DNA of 64,000 bases from Hyphomicrobiales bacterium (GTDB lineage: Bacteria; Pseudomonadota; Alphaproteobacteria; Rhizobiales; Xanthobacteraceae), in NCBI GenBank assembly GCA_017305715.1, contig JAFKKG010000017.1, positions 129,814 to 193,813 of the forward strand, in the 5' to 3' direction. The position numbers and the translations under genes were made by a program. A model generated the notes under the pieces. The model was not told the DNA's origin, made no database searches, and saw nothing but the letters and a program-made list of their open reading frames with translations. Below are positions 44,844 through 53,596 of this stretch, one piece after another. Each line of letters opens with the position of its first letter. The stretch's first letter is position 1.

Positions 44844-46585
44844 GACGTCTCTGCTGCCGGCAGTGTTACCGTAAAGGTCGACCCCTGTCCGGGGCCGCGG
44901 CTGTCGGCGGTCACATGGCCGCCATGCATGTCGATGATGCGTTTGACGATCGACAGGCCAAGGCCCGTCGAGCTTTCGCCGGCGGTCGGCTTGGCCGACA
45001 GTCGCTGAAAGCGGCCAAACAGCCGGCCGAGGTCTTCAGGTGACAATCCCGCGCCCTCGTCCGTGATCCGCACGACCGTGTTGTCACCCTCATGGGTGAC
45101 GCCCACCGTGATCTTGCCGCCGATCGGCGAATACTTGATGGCATTGCTGACCAGATTGTCGATCGCCTCGCGAATCCGGTCGGCGTCGCACATGGTGACG
45201 AAGTTCGGCGGTGCGGAGACACTGATGGACTGCTGCTTGTTGACGGCCGAGGGCAGGTTGGCGTCGGTGACTTCGGCCACCAATGCAGCGACATCGACCG
45301 GCTCGCGGCGGATGGTGATGTCGAAAGCGTCGGCCATCGCATCCGAGATCAGGTGATCGACCATCGATGTCAGGCGCTTGGTGGCGTCACGGATGTGATC
45401 GACCTGCGCGGTGACGTTTTCCTTCGGCGAACCGGCGCTGATCAGTTCGGTCAGCATTTCGGTGCGGCCGAGGATGACGCCGAGCGGATTCTTCAGGTCG
45501 TGCGCGACGGTGCCGAGGATTTCGTTCTTGAAGCCGTTGGCGCGCTGTAGCCGCAGCCATTGCGCCGACAGCCGGCGGTTGGCCTGCATCAGCGCACGGG
45601 TGCGCTGGGCGACGCGGTCTTCGAGCTGGGTGTTGGCCGCGTGCAGCTGCTGATAGAGGATCACATTGTCGAATGCGATCGACAGCCGGCTGGAGAAGAT
45701 CTCGACCAGCGCGCGGTCGGTATCGGAAAGCTGGCGCTCGGCCTGCAGCAGCACCACGACTTCGCGGCCGCTTCCGGTGCGCAGATAGAGCACGCTGCGA
45801 TGATCGGCGAACTCGTTCTTGCGGCGCGTGAAGGCGGCTTCCACCATCTGCCGCAAATCCGGATCGAGCGCCTTGGAGCTGGTGGTGCCGATGAAGCGGC
45901 TGTAGCAGCCCGAGCCCGCCAGCACCGAGAACTCGCTGCCGGCCGCGCCGTCGTCGCGCAGCACCAATATGCCGGCGCAATCGACGTTGAGCAGCGAAGC
46001 CAGTTGCGTCAGCACGCCTTCGGCGAGCCGTTGCATCGATTTGAAGTCGTACAGCGTCGAGGCGGCATCGATGATGATTTCCAGCCCGCGCCGCGTCTGC
46101 ACCATGCGCTCGAGCTGCTGGTAGCTGCGCAGGGCCGCGGTCAGCGAGGTGAACAGCTTGTCGGCCGTGAGCTCGGTCTTGGCCTTGTAGTCGTTGATGT
46201 CGTACTGGACGATGACGCGGCGCTCGGGGGCCTGGCCGGGCTGGCCGGTACGCAGGATGATGCGGACGGTTTCGTTCCGGATGTCGTTGCGGATGTACTC
46301 GACGAGGTCGAGGCCGGCGACGTCGGTTTCCATGATGACGTCGAGCAGCACGGCCGCGATATCCGGATTGTCGCGCATCAGGACGCGGCCTTCGGCCGCA
46401 GAATAGGCCGACAGTATTTCCAGCGTGGCGCCTTGCAGATTGTAATCGCTCAGCGCAAAACGGGTGCCTTCATGCACCGCGTGGTCGTCGTCGATGACGG
46501 CGATCTTCCATTTGCGTTCGGACGAAACTTCCGGAATGGCGTCGGAATCGTCGATCAGGTGGAGGACATCGTCCTGTTCGGCCAT
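44840..46585 (-). CDS. Receiver-DUF3369-histidine kinase protein, 581 aa
   Basis: Cytoplasmic hybrid. The N-terminal receiver (acidic DDD at 32-34, phospho-Asp D82 in VLLDVIMETD) runs into a DUF3369 GAF-like domain (about 160-320), then a coiled coil, HisKA with H362 in GTVAHDLKNPLGV, and an HATPase with NLVSNAIKYSPIGG, DEGAGLSPED and STGLGLSIVKRI. It has no membrane segment, so it likely takes phosphate from the neighbouring membrane kinase and passes it to the OmpR-type regulator. It overlaps the upstream kinase by 31 bases. Confidence 0.9.
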   Translation of the reverse strand: MAEQDDVLHLIDDSDAIPEVSSERKWKIAVIDDDHAVHEGTRFALSDYNLQGATLEILSAYSAAEGRVLMRDNPDIAAVLLDVIMETDVAGLDLVEYIRNDIRNETVRIILRTGQPGQAPERRVIVQYDINDYKAKTELTADKLFTSLTAALRSYQQLERMVQTRRGLEIIIDAASTLYDFKSMQRLAEGVLTQLASLLNVDCAGILVLRDDGAAGSEFSVLAGSGCYSRFIGTTSSKALDPDLRQMVEAAFTRRKNEFADHRSVLYLRTGSGREVVVLLQAERQLSDTDRALVEIFSSRLSIAFDNVILYQQLHAANTQLEDRVAQRTRALMQANRRLSAQWLRLQRANGFKNEILGTVAHDLKNPLGVILGRTEMLTELISAGSPKENVTAQVDHIRDATKRLTSMVDHLISDAMADAFDITIRREPVDVAALVAEVTDANLPSAVNKQQSISVSAPPNFVTMCDADRIREAIDNLVSNAIKYSPIGGKITVGVTHEGDNTVVRITDEGAGLSPEDLGRLFGRFQRLSAKPTAGESSTGLGLSIVKRIIDMHGGHVTADSRGPGQGSTFTVTLPAAETS

Positions 46586-48654
46586 GGAGGAGTTCCGTCG
46601 GCTGTGGCTTGCTGTGTGATCGTGGGGCCGCCGGCTGCGATCCCCTTGGCTACCCTGGGCATAATAATGCGGAAAGTGGTGCCTTGTCCCAGCCTTGACT
46701 CCAGCATCATCCGGCCGCCAAGCTGTTGAGTGACAAGATTATAGACGATATGCAAGCCCAGTCCGGTGCCGCCCTCGTTGCGGCGCGTGGTAAAGAACGG
46801 GTCGAAGGCCTGCCGCTGGACGTCGGGCGTCATTCCGGCCCCGTCGTCGGCAAAAATGATCTCGACATCGTCACTGCCGCGGGCCCGGGCCGAAAGCGAA
46901 ATCGTGCCGGAACGGCCGTCGGCGAAGGCATGATTGGCGGCGTTGAGGAAAAGATTGGTTAAGATCTGGCCGTAGGAGCCGGGATAGCCGTCGATCAGGA
47001 GGCCGTCGGGAACGTCGACCGACAGCGTGATCGCCGCCTTCTTCAGCACCGGCCGCAAGCTCGCGACGATCTGGTCGGTGGCCTCGCCGAGGCTGAATTG
47101 CCGGCGCTCGGCATGCGAGCGGTCGACGGCGACCTGCTTGAACGACTGGATCAGTTCGCCGGCGCGATGCAGATTGCCCACCAATTGGCTTGCAGCGTCG
47201 CGCGAACTCTTGACGAACTCGTCGAGCTTGGAGCGGCGCAGCGGCTCGGTGCGCAGCTCGGACTCGAATATCTCGGCGCGGCGCGCGAAGCTCGATGCCA
47301 CCGTCAGGCTGATGCCGATCGGGTTGTTGACCTCGTGGGCGACGCCGGCAACGAGGCCCCCCAGCGCCGCCAGGCGCTCGGCATCGATCAGGTTCTGCTG
47401 GGCGGTATTGAGTTCGAGCAGCGCGCTCTCGGCCTTTTCCTTGGACGCGCGCAGTTCGTCCTCGGTCTTGCGCTTGGCGATGGCGTTTTCGCGGAACACT
47501 TCCACCGCGCGCGCCATCGCGCCGACCTCGTCCTTGGCCGACGTGCCCTGCACGCTGCGATCGTAATTGCCGGAGGTGATCGCGTGCATCGCCGCCAGGA
47601 TCTGTTGCAGCGGCAGGCGGATCGACAGCGCGATGAGCACGCCGGCGGACAGGATGATGCCGAGGAAGATCACGGCGATCGACAACACCCGGCGCGAGAT
47701 GCCCGCCAGCGTCCGGTCGAAGGTTTCCTGCGCTTTTTGCTCGCGCTGGCGCATCTTCACCGACAGGCCGTCGATCACGCCGATCGCATCGGCCTGGCTG
47801 GCGTCGATGGTGTTGCGCAGCAATTCGGTCCGGATCGCGAGTTGCTCGGTCAGTTTCGCCATTCCCTCGCGCAAGGCCAGCGTTTTGGCATGCAGCCGCG
47901 TCAGCGCCATGCGCTGCAAATCATTGTCCGCGAGGTCGGACATCACGGGGATGGTCTTTTCGATCGTCTCGGTGTTGCGGCGGGCGTCTTCGGCGGAGGC
48001 TGACGCCAGCGAGAGATAATAGGAGTTGGCGGCGACCAGCATCCCGGTGAACGCCTCGCGCGATTTTCCGAGCGACGGCCAGATCAGCGCATCGCGATGC
48101 CCGGTGGCGCCTTCGATGATGGAATAGAGGCCGGCCATGTCCTTGGCCGGTCCCAGCACCTGCTGCTCGTAGGTTTTCGCGATCGTCGCCTGGACCGCGC
48201 GCAGCTCACCGAAACCGTTGAGGAAGCGGTCGGTGACCTGCTCGAGCTGTTCGACCGACCCCGAAAGCATCGGGTCGTTGGCGGCGCGGTTGGTCAGGGT
48301 GCCGAGCACCGCTTCGCGCAGCAGCAGGATCTCCGCGAACAGCTCCGGGCTCGGCTGGTTGATGTAGCGATGGATCAGGTTCTGCAGCCGGCTGGTTTCG
48401 CTTTCCAGCAGCGCCAGGATCTTGTCGGAATCCCTGACATGGCGGACATCTTCCCAGGCCGAACCGAGCACCTTGGCGCCGTTCCAGATCAGCGCGGCCA
48501 GCACCACGACGACGGCGGAGTTCAGCGCTGCGATCGACAGGATGCGCCAGCGGATCGGAACCGCACGCAGCACCTGGACGATGCGAAAGCGGCCGCGCAC
48601 GGCGAGACTCGCCGGCCGTTCCACTGATCCTTCCTGTTGCGGGGTTTCGGCCAA
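46555..48654 (-). CDS. Membrane sensor histidine kinase, 699 aa
   Basis: An N-terminal helix (RILSIAALNSAVVVVLAALIW) and a second near residue 330 (LSIAVIFLGIILSAGVLIALS) enclose a large periplasmic four-helix region with many Glu/Leu heptads. A HAMP follows (RLPLQQILAAMHAITSGNYD), then a coiled coil, the H-box LGGLVAGVAHEVNNPIGISL and an ATP domain with NLFLNAANHAFADG, ADDGAGMTPD and GGTGLGLHIVYNLV. DctB/TorS-like architecture. The only sequence between it and the upstream promoter is a DctP-like remnant, hinting that its periplasmic domain once worked with a binding protein. Confidence 0.9.
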   Translation of the reverse strand: MAETPQQEGSVERPASLAVRGRFRIVQVLRAVPIRWRILSIAALNSAVVVVLAALIWNGAKVLGSAWEDVRHVRDSDKILALLESETSRLQNLIHRYINQPSPELFAEILLLREAVLGTLTNRAANDPMLSGSVEQLEQVTDRFLNGFGELRAVQATIAKTYEQQVLGPAKDMAGLYSIIEGATGHRDALIWPSLGKSREAFTGMLVAANSYYLSLASASAEDARRNTETIEKTIPVMSDLADNDLQRMALTRLHAKTLALREGMAKLTEQLAIRTELLRNTIDASQADAIGVIDGLSVKMRQREQKAQETFDRTLAGISRRVLSIAVIFLGIILSAGVLIALSIRLPLQQILAAMHAITSGNYDRSVQGTSAKDEVGAMARAVEVFRENAIAKRKTEDELRASKEKAESALLELNTAQQNLIDAERLAALGGLVAGVAHEVNNPIGISLTVASSFARRAEIFESELRTEPLRRSKLDEFVKSSRDAASQLVGNLHRAGELIQSFKQVAVDRSHAERRQFSLGEATDQIVASLRPVLKKAAITLSVDVPDGLLIDGYPGSYGQILTNLFLNAANHAFADGRSGTISLSARARGSDDVEIIFADDGAGMTPDVQRQAFDPFFTTRRNEGGTGLGLHIVYNLVTQQLGGRMMLESRLGQGTTFRIIMPRVAKGIAAGGPTITQQATADGTPPWPNRTMSST

Positions 48655-48655
48655 G

Positions 48656-48871
48656 TCACTGCACCCTGCGAATTCGTTCGATCAATGGCGCGATCGCCGG
48701 ATCCTCACCGGGCTGGCGCGATTGGTGGCGGCCGGCGGTGCGCTCCGCAACCATGTCGTGTGGCGCCTGTGCGGTGGGATGGCCCTGGGCCTCGGTGTCG
48801 GCGGCACGAAATTCGCGCGCCAAGGCGCCCGTCGAGGCCGCTGTCAGGAACAACGCCAGAACAAGCTTCAT
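48656..48871 (-). pseudogene. Truncated TRAP-type DctP-like binding protein, 71 aa
   Basis: Signal peptide MKLVLALFLTAASTGALA is followed by REFRAADTEAQGHPTAQA, then MVAERTAGRHQSRQPGEDPA and the end LIERIRRVQ. Family DctP proteins begin alike (EFR-AD...YPTVQAL..., ER-GGRH...SRQLGEE...) but are about 320 residues. Here the frame ends one base before the kinase start, so over three quarters is missing. Likely a decayed or shortened binding protein. Whether a small secreted peptide is still made is open. Confidence 0.55.
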
Positions 48872-49147
48872 GGTCCGCGAAAGGTCGGCGCGGCAAGACA
48901 CAGGCAACAATTCCCCTTGTGAAGAAGTCTGTGGCGGGACGAAAAGGTTCAATGCTTTCTTGTAACAGGAGGCGTTCGTTTTTAGCAGAAGGTACTTGGG
49001 CTTGGCTATCCGGAGCACGTTGCAATCATTAATTGTGCGCTGCGACGGCAGTAGTGGATTGAAACCGCGGGCGCGGGCCTCTATGACGGCGCAGCGCGCC
49101 GATTTGATCGCGCTCTCGACAAGCGGTTTTGGCAAAGTGATTCATCA

Positions 49148-50470
49148 GTGAAGTCGGCCTGGAGGCTTTTTCGATACATCGCGCTTGCGGTCATTGCGCT
49201 GGTGTCTCCGGCGCAGGCGACCACCGAGATCATGTGGTGGCACGCGATGTCGGGTGAACTCGGCAAGCAGCTCGAGAGGCTCGCGGCCGACTTCAACGCC
49301 TCGCAATCCGATTACCGGATCGTTCCGACCTACAAGGGCAACTACACCGAAACGGTCACGGCGGCGATCTTCGCCTTCCGTTCGCGCAGCCAGCCCGCCA
49401 TCGTTCAGGTCAACGAGATCGCGACCGCCACGATGATGGCGGCGAAGGGGGCGATCTATCCGGTGTTCGAACTGATGCGCGACCAGTCGGAGCCGTTCTC
49501 GCCGTCCGCGTATCTGCCGGCCGTCGCCGGATATTACTCCGATGTGGCCGGCAACATGCTGTCGTTCCCGTTCAATACCTCGACGCCGATCCTCTACTAC
49601 AACAAGGACATGTTCCGCGCGGCCGGCCTCGATCCGGAAGTGGCGCCGAAAACCTGGCCCGAGGTCGGGGCCGCGGCGAAGCGGTTGCGCGCATCGGGCG
49701 CGGCCTGCGGCCTGACCACCTCCTGGCCGTCCTGGATCAATGTCGAGAACTTCTCGGCATTCCATAATCTGCCGCTGACCACCAAGGCCAACGGGTTCGG
49801 CGGTCTTGATGCCGAACTGACCTTCAACAACCCGATCGTGGTGCGCCACATTACGCAGCTTGCGGAATGGCAGGCCACGAAAGTGTATGATTATAGCGGC
49901 CGCGGCCAGTCGGCCGAGCCGCGATTCCAGAAAGGCGAGTGCGGCATCTTCATCGGCTCATCGGCGACGCGCGCCGACATCAAGGCCAACTCGAAGTTCG
50001 AAGTCGGCTACGGCATGATGCCGTATTATCCCGACGTAGCGGGCGCGCCGCAAAACAGCATCATCGGCGGCGCGACCCTGTGGGTGCTGCGCGACCGGCC
50101 GCGCCCCGAATATACCGGCGTCGCCAAGTTCTTCGCGTATCTGTCGAAGCCGGAAGTCCAGGCGGCCTGGCACCAGAACACCGGCTATCTGCCGATCACC
50201 CGCGCCGCCTTCGACCTCACGCGGGCGCAGGGGTTCTACGACCGCAATCCCGGGGCGGCGATCTCGATCGAACAGATGACCCTGAATCCGCCGACCGAGC
50301 ACTCCAGGGGAATCCGGCTTGGCTCCTTTGTCCTGATCCGCGACGCGATCGATGAAGAACTGGAGCAGGTCTTCAGCGGCAAGCGCACCGCACAGGCAGC
50401 CCTCGACCTCGCCGCCGAGCGCGGCAACCGCCTGCTGCGCCAGTTCGAACGGGCGAATCCGGACCGGTAG
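49148..50470 (+). CDS. UgpB-like ABC substrate-binding protein (orphan), 440 aa
   Basis: Signal peptide (FRYIALAVIALVSPAQATT) then EIMWWHAMSGELGKQLERLAADFN, VQVNEIATATMMAAKGAIYP, PFNTSTPILYYNKDMFRAAGLDP, PSWINVENFSAFHNLP and GECGIFIGSSATRADI, matching the glycerol-3-phosphate (UgpB) and sugar binding family. Start is a GTG. Permease and ATPase genes of the system are absent on both sides. It stands divergent from the kinase block and may serve a distant transporter or act as a sensory input; the latter is inference. Confidence 0.85.
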   Translation: MKSAWRLFRYIALAVIALVSPAQATTEIMWWHAMSGELGKQLERLAADFNASQSDYRIVPTYKGNYTETVTAAIFAFRSRSQPAIVQVNEIATATMMAAKGAIYPVFELMRDQSEPFSPSAYLPAVAGYYSDVAGNMLSFPFNTSTPILYYNKDMFRAAGLDPEVAPKTWPEVGAAAKRLRASGAACGLTTSWPSWINVENFSAFHNLPLTTKANGFGGLDAELTFNNPIVVRHITQLAEWQATKVYDYSGRGQSAEPRFQKGECGIFIGSSATRADIKANSKFEVGYGMMPYYPDVAGAPQNSIIGGATLWVLRDRPRPEYTGVAKFFAYLSKPEVQAAWHQNTGYLPITRAAFDLTRAQGFYDRNPGAAISIEQMTLNPPTEHSRGIRLGSFVLIRDAIDEELEQVFSGKRTAQAALDLAAERGNRLLRQFERANPDR

Positions 50471-50476
50471 GCCTTT

Positions 50477-50567
50477 CCGTCATTGCGAGCGTAGCGAAGC
50501 AATCCATTGCGCGGCATAATGGAAGGATGGATTGCTTCGTCGCTATCGCTCCTCGCAGCAATGACGG
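50477..50567. repeat. Palindromic repeat (tcattgcgagcg family), copy 3
   Basis: CCGTCATTGCGAGCGTAGCG and, after a central AATCCATTGCGCGGCATAATGG, the inverse GGATTGCTTCGTCGCTATCG ending TGACGG. It begins 7 bases past the ugpB-like stop and ends 7 bases before the next gene, supplying the sequence in front of that ATG. Confidence 0.85.
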
Positions 50568-50573
50568 CTGGGG

Positions 50574-51524
50574 ATGACACTGTCTCTGCCAACGCTGTCC
50601 GATTTCGAAGCCTTTCAGGCCTGGCGCGCCGATCAGTCCCGGTGGCTACCGGTCGCGCTCGACATCGCCCACAGCCATGGTTTGAAAACCGCCGCGCCGC
50701 ATGTTTTTGCGACCGGTACCAACCTCGTCGCGGGTCTCGGCGATGAGTTGATCCTGAAAATCTTTCCGCCGATCCTTCGTCAGCAATTCGTCTCCGAGCG
50801 TGCGTCGCTGACGCAATTGCAGGGCCGGTTGAGCATCCCAATCCCCATAATCCTGTGCGAAGGCGAACGCGACGGCTGGCCGTATCTCGTCATCACGCGG
50901 CTACACGGCACCGTCGGTTCCGAAATATGGCCGGCGCTGCCGGAAGACCAGAAGGAGCGCGTGCTCGGGCAGATCGGCGCGACCATTGCGGAAGTGCAGC
51001 GCGCGCCGCCCGGCCAGCTCGCAAATATCGAGCCGGGATGGCCGCGATTCATATCGAAACAAATCGAAGGCTGTCGCGCGCGGCACACGCGCCTCGGCCT
51101 GCCGCCAAAATTTCTCGACGGGTTCGACGACCTGCTGCGCGATGCCCGCGCGCTCATTCCCTTGGATCAACCGGTCATCCTGGTCGGCGAATACATTCCG
51201 GAAAATTTTCTGCTTAGCCGGGGCGGCAATGGCTGGCACGTCGCCGGACTGTTCGACTTCGGTGACGTGATGACGGGGTTTGGCGAATACGACCTGCTCG
51301 GTCCGAGCGCCTTCATGACGGCCGGGATGCGGCGGAGGGTCCGCAGCCTGCTCGAGGGTTTTGGGTATTCGGACGCCGAGATCAATCCGGCGATGAAGCG
51401 GCGGCTGATGGCGCTGCTGCTGCTGCATCGGGTCAGCGATCCGATCCGGCATATCCAGATCGAGGGCTGGCAGGAAAGGGCCGGCGATCTCGTCGAATTG
51501 CAGGAACTGCTCTGGCCGACCTGA
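50574..51524 (+). CDS. Aminoglycoside phosphotransferase (APH)-fold protein, 316 aa
   Basis: Kinase-like fold: ATGTNLVAGLGDELILKIFP (nucleotide loop and Lys), YLVITRLHGT (hinge), VGEYIPENFLL and LFDFGDVMTGFGEYD (metal site). The usual catalytic HGD is read here as VGE, so the Brenner Asp is replaced by Glu. This occurs in some APH subfamilies, so activity on a small molecule is still possible. Start ATG is 7 bases after a repeat copy and has no good ribosome site, so the true start could be elsewhere. No resistance role can be inferred. Confidence 0.75.
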   Translation: MTLSLPTLSDFEAFQAWRADQSRWLPVALDIAHSHGLKTAAPHVFATGTNLVAGLGDELILKIFPPILRQQFVSERASLTQLQGRLSIPIPIILCEGERDGWPYLVITRLHGTVGSEIWPALPEDQKERVLGQIGATIAEVQRAPPGQLANIEPGWPRFISKQIEGCRARHTRLGLPPKFLDGFDDLLRDARALIPLDQPVILVGEYIPENFLLSRGGNGWHVAGLFDFGDVMTGFGEYDLLGPSAFMTAGMRRRVRSLLEGFGYSDAEINPAMKRRLMALLLLHRVSDPIRHIQIEGWQERAGDLVELQELLWPT

Positions 51525-51699
51525 TAGGTGCGACGAAATCGCACAGCAAACAGGCGTTCGATATATCTGCATATTTTATGAGCAAGTATGTATCTTTGTA
51601 TGCAACATTGGTTCCTTTGTTCAAACAGCCTGTCACCAAAAATCGATATCGAGTAGCATTTTCAATCCATTAGCCGAATCGCAGGGTTTCGTTAAGATT

Positions 51700-51714
51700 T
51701 GGCACGAACCTTGC
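51700..51714 (+). promoter_or_regulatory. Sigma-54 (-24/-12) promoter of transporter-amidase operon
   Basis: TGGCACG-AACC-TTGC: the GG of the -24 box (51701-51702) and the GC of the -12 box (51713-51714) are separated by exactly 10 bases, as required for RpoN. It is 44 bases before the binding-protein start, in a 230-base AT-rich leader (51525-51757) that also holds the palindrome TTGTATGCAA at 51596-51605, where an activator or the GntR regulator could bind. Confidence 0.85.
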
Positions 51715-51757
51715 GATTCCCAGCTCCAGCCGTTCCCCTCGGGCGTTGGAGCATCCC

Positions 51758-53377
51758 ATGAAGCGTCGCGATTTCCTGAAATCCGTCACCGGCGTTGCCG
51801 CGGGCGCGCTGGTGCCGGCGCCGGCCATTTTCTCCGCCGCCAAGGCCGATGCGCGGTCGGAGACGCTGCTGATCGTCTCGGAGGGCGGCCCCAACAACCT
51901 CGACATCCACGGCGTCGGCACCAACGTGCCCGGCTATGAAGTGTCGTGGAATTGCTACGACCGTCTGATCACCCATGAGATGAAGAGCGGTCCCGGCGGC
52001 GTGCCGTATTACGACCGCGACAAGTTCAAGGGTGAACTCGCCGACGACATGAAGATCGACGACATGTCGGTGACCTTCAAGCTGAAGAAGAACGCGAAAT
52101 TCCACGACGGCACGCCGGTGACGTCAAAGGATGTCAAATGGTCGCTCGATCGCGCGGTCTCGGTCGGCGGCTTCCCGACCTTCCAGATGAGCGCGGGCTC
52201 GCTGACCAAGCCCGAGCAGTTCGTGATCGTCGACGATTCCACGCTGCGCGTCGACTTTGCCAGGAAAGACCGCCTGACGATCCCCGATCTCGCCGTCATC
52301 GTGCCCTGCGTCGTCAACTCCGAACTGGTGAAGAAGAACGCCTCCGAAAAGGATCCCTGGGGTCTCGAATACACAAAACAGCAGACCGCAGGCTCCGGAG
52401 CCTACAAACTGACAAAGTGGACCGCCGGCACCGAAGTGATCATGGAGCGCAACGACGAATGGGTCGGCGGTCCCCTGCCGAAGATCAAGCGCGTGATCTG
52501 GCGCATGGTGCCGCAGGCCGGCAACCGCCGCGCGCTGCTCGAGCGCGGCGACGCCGACATCTCCTATGAGTTGCCGTTCAAGGATTTCCAGGAGCTGAAA
52601 TCGGCCGGCAAGCTCAACATCGTGTCGCTGCCGTTCAGTAACGGCATCCAGTATATTGGAATGAACGTCACCAAGCCGCCGTTCGACAATCCGAAGGTGC
52701 GCGAGGCGATGGCCTACGCGATGCCGTACCAGAAGATCATGGACGTGGTGCTGTTCGGCCTCGCCAATCCGATGTTCGGCGCAGCCGCCGACAAGGCGAC
52801 CGAAGTGGCATGGCCGCAGCCGACCAAATACGTCACCGACATGGCCAAGGCCAAGGCGCTGCTCACCGAGGCCGGTTATGCCAACGGCTTCGAGACCACG
52901 ATTTCGTTCGACCTCAATTTCGCCGGGGTCAATGAGCCGCTCTGCGTGCTGGTGCAGGAGAGCCTTGCCCAGCTCGGCATCAAGACCACGATCAACAAGA
53001 TTCCCGGCGCCAACTGGCGCACCGAGCTGAACAAGAAGGAAATGCCGCTCTACACCAACGTATTCTCGGGTTGGCTCGATTACCCCGAATACTTCTTCTA
53101 CTGGTGCTATCACGGCAACAATTCCGTCTTCAACACCATGAGCTACAAGTCGCCGGAGATGGACAAACTGATCGACGGCGCGCGCAACGCCGCCTCGATC
53201 GGCGACAAGGCGACCTACGACAGCGATGTAAAGGGTTTCGTCGATCTCGCCTTCAAGGACATCCCGCGCATTCCGCTGTATCAGCCCTTCGTCAACGTCG
53301 CGATGCAGAAGAACATCTCGGGCTATCAATACTGGTTCCACCGCCGCCTCGACTATCGCGCGCTGGTGAAGGCGTAA
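51758..53377 (+). CDS. Dipeptide/oligopeptide-type ABC transporter substrate-binding protein, 539 aa
   Basis: Periplasmic family-5 binding protein. A Tat signal MKRRDFLKSVTGVAAGALVP; mature part with EGGPNNLDIHGVGTNVPGYEV, YDRLITHEMKSGPGG, FHDGTPVTSKDVKWSLDRA and YWFHRRLDYRALVKA. GGAG is 6 bases before the ATG. It is the first gene of an operon with two permeases, a fused ATPase and enzymes of carboxylated urea breakdown, so the ligand is probably that nitrogen compound rather than a peptide. The RpoN promoter at 51700 drives it. Confidence 0.9.
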   Translation: MKRRDFLKSVTGVAAGALVPAPAIFSAAKADARSETLLIVSEGGPNNLDIHGVGTNVPGYEVSWNCYDRLITHEMKSGPGGVPYYDRDKFKGELADDMKIDDMSVTFKLKKNAKFHDGTPVTSKDVKWSLDRAVSVGGFPTFQMSAGSLTKPEQFVIVDDSTLRVDFARKDRLTIPDLAVIVPCVVNSELVKKNASEKDPWGLEYTKQQTAGSGAYKLTKWTAGTEVIMERNDEWVGGPLPKIKRVIWRMVPQAGNRRALLERGDADISYELPFKDFQELKSAGKLNIVSLPFSNGIQYIGMNVTKPPFDNPKVREAMAYAMPYQKIMDVVLFGLANPMFGAAADKATEVAWPQPTKYVTDMAKAKALLTEAGYANGFETTISFDLNFAGVNEPLCVLVQESLAQLGIKTTINKIPGANWRTELNKKEMPLYTNVFSGWLDYPEYFFYWCYHGNNSVFNTMSYKSPEMDKLIDGARNAASIGDKATYDSDVKGFVDLAFKDIPRIPLYQPFVNVAMQKNISGYQYWFHRRLDYRALVKA

Positions 53378-53443
53378 CGTCGTGATGGTCGCGCGCGAGA
53401 CCTCTGCGTTTGTGGTGAGTGAGGGAGGCGCGATCCTCTCATT

Positions 53444-53544
53444 CCCTCCCCCCTTGCGGGGGAGGGGCAGGGAGAGGGGTAACCACGGGTACCGCTTTCT
53501 CAGCTTACCCCTCTCCCCAACCCTCCCCCGCAAGGGGGGAGGGA
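53444..53544. repeat. Palindromic repeat (ccctcccccttgcggggg family)
   Basis: CCCTCCCCCCTTGCGGGGGA, then GGGCAGGGAGAGGGG, inverted as CCCCTCTCCCCAACCCTCCC and GCAAGGGGGGAGGG. It sits in the 219-base spacer between the binding-protein and first permease genes of the same operon. A strong stem here may attenuate transcription, so that the binding protein exceeds the membrane parts. Confidence 0.85.
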
Positions 53545-53596
53545 GCGCACCGGGTCGTATTGCGAGGTCGGGGATACAATTGGCGCGGAGCATCCC

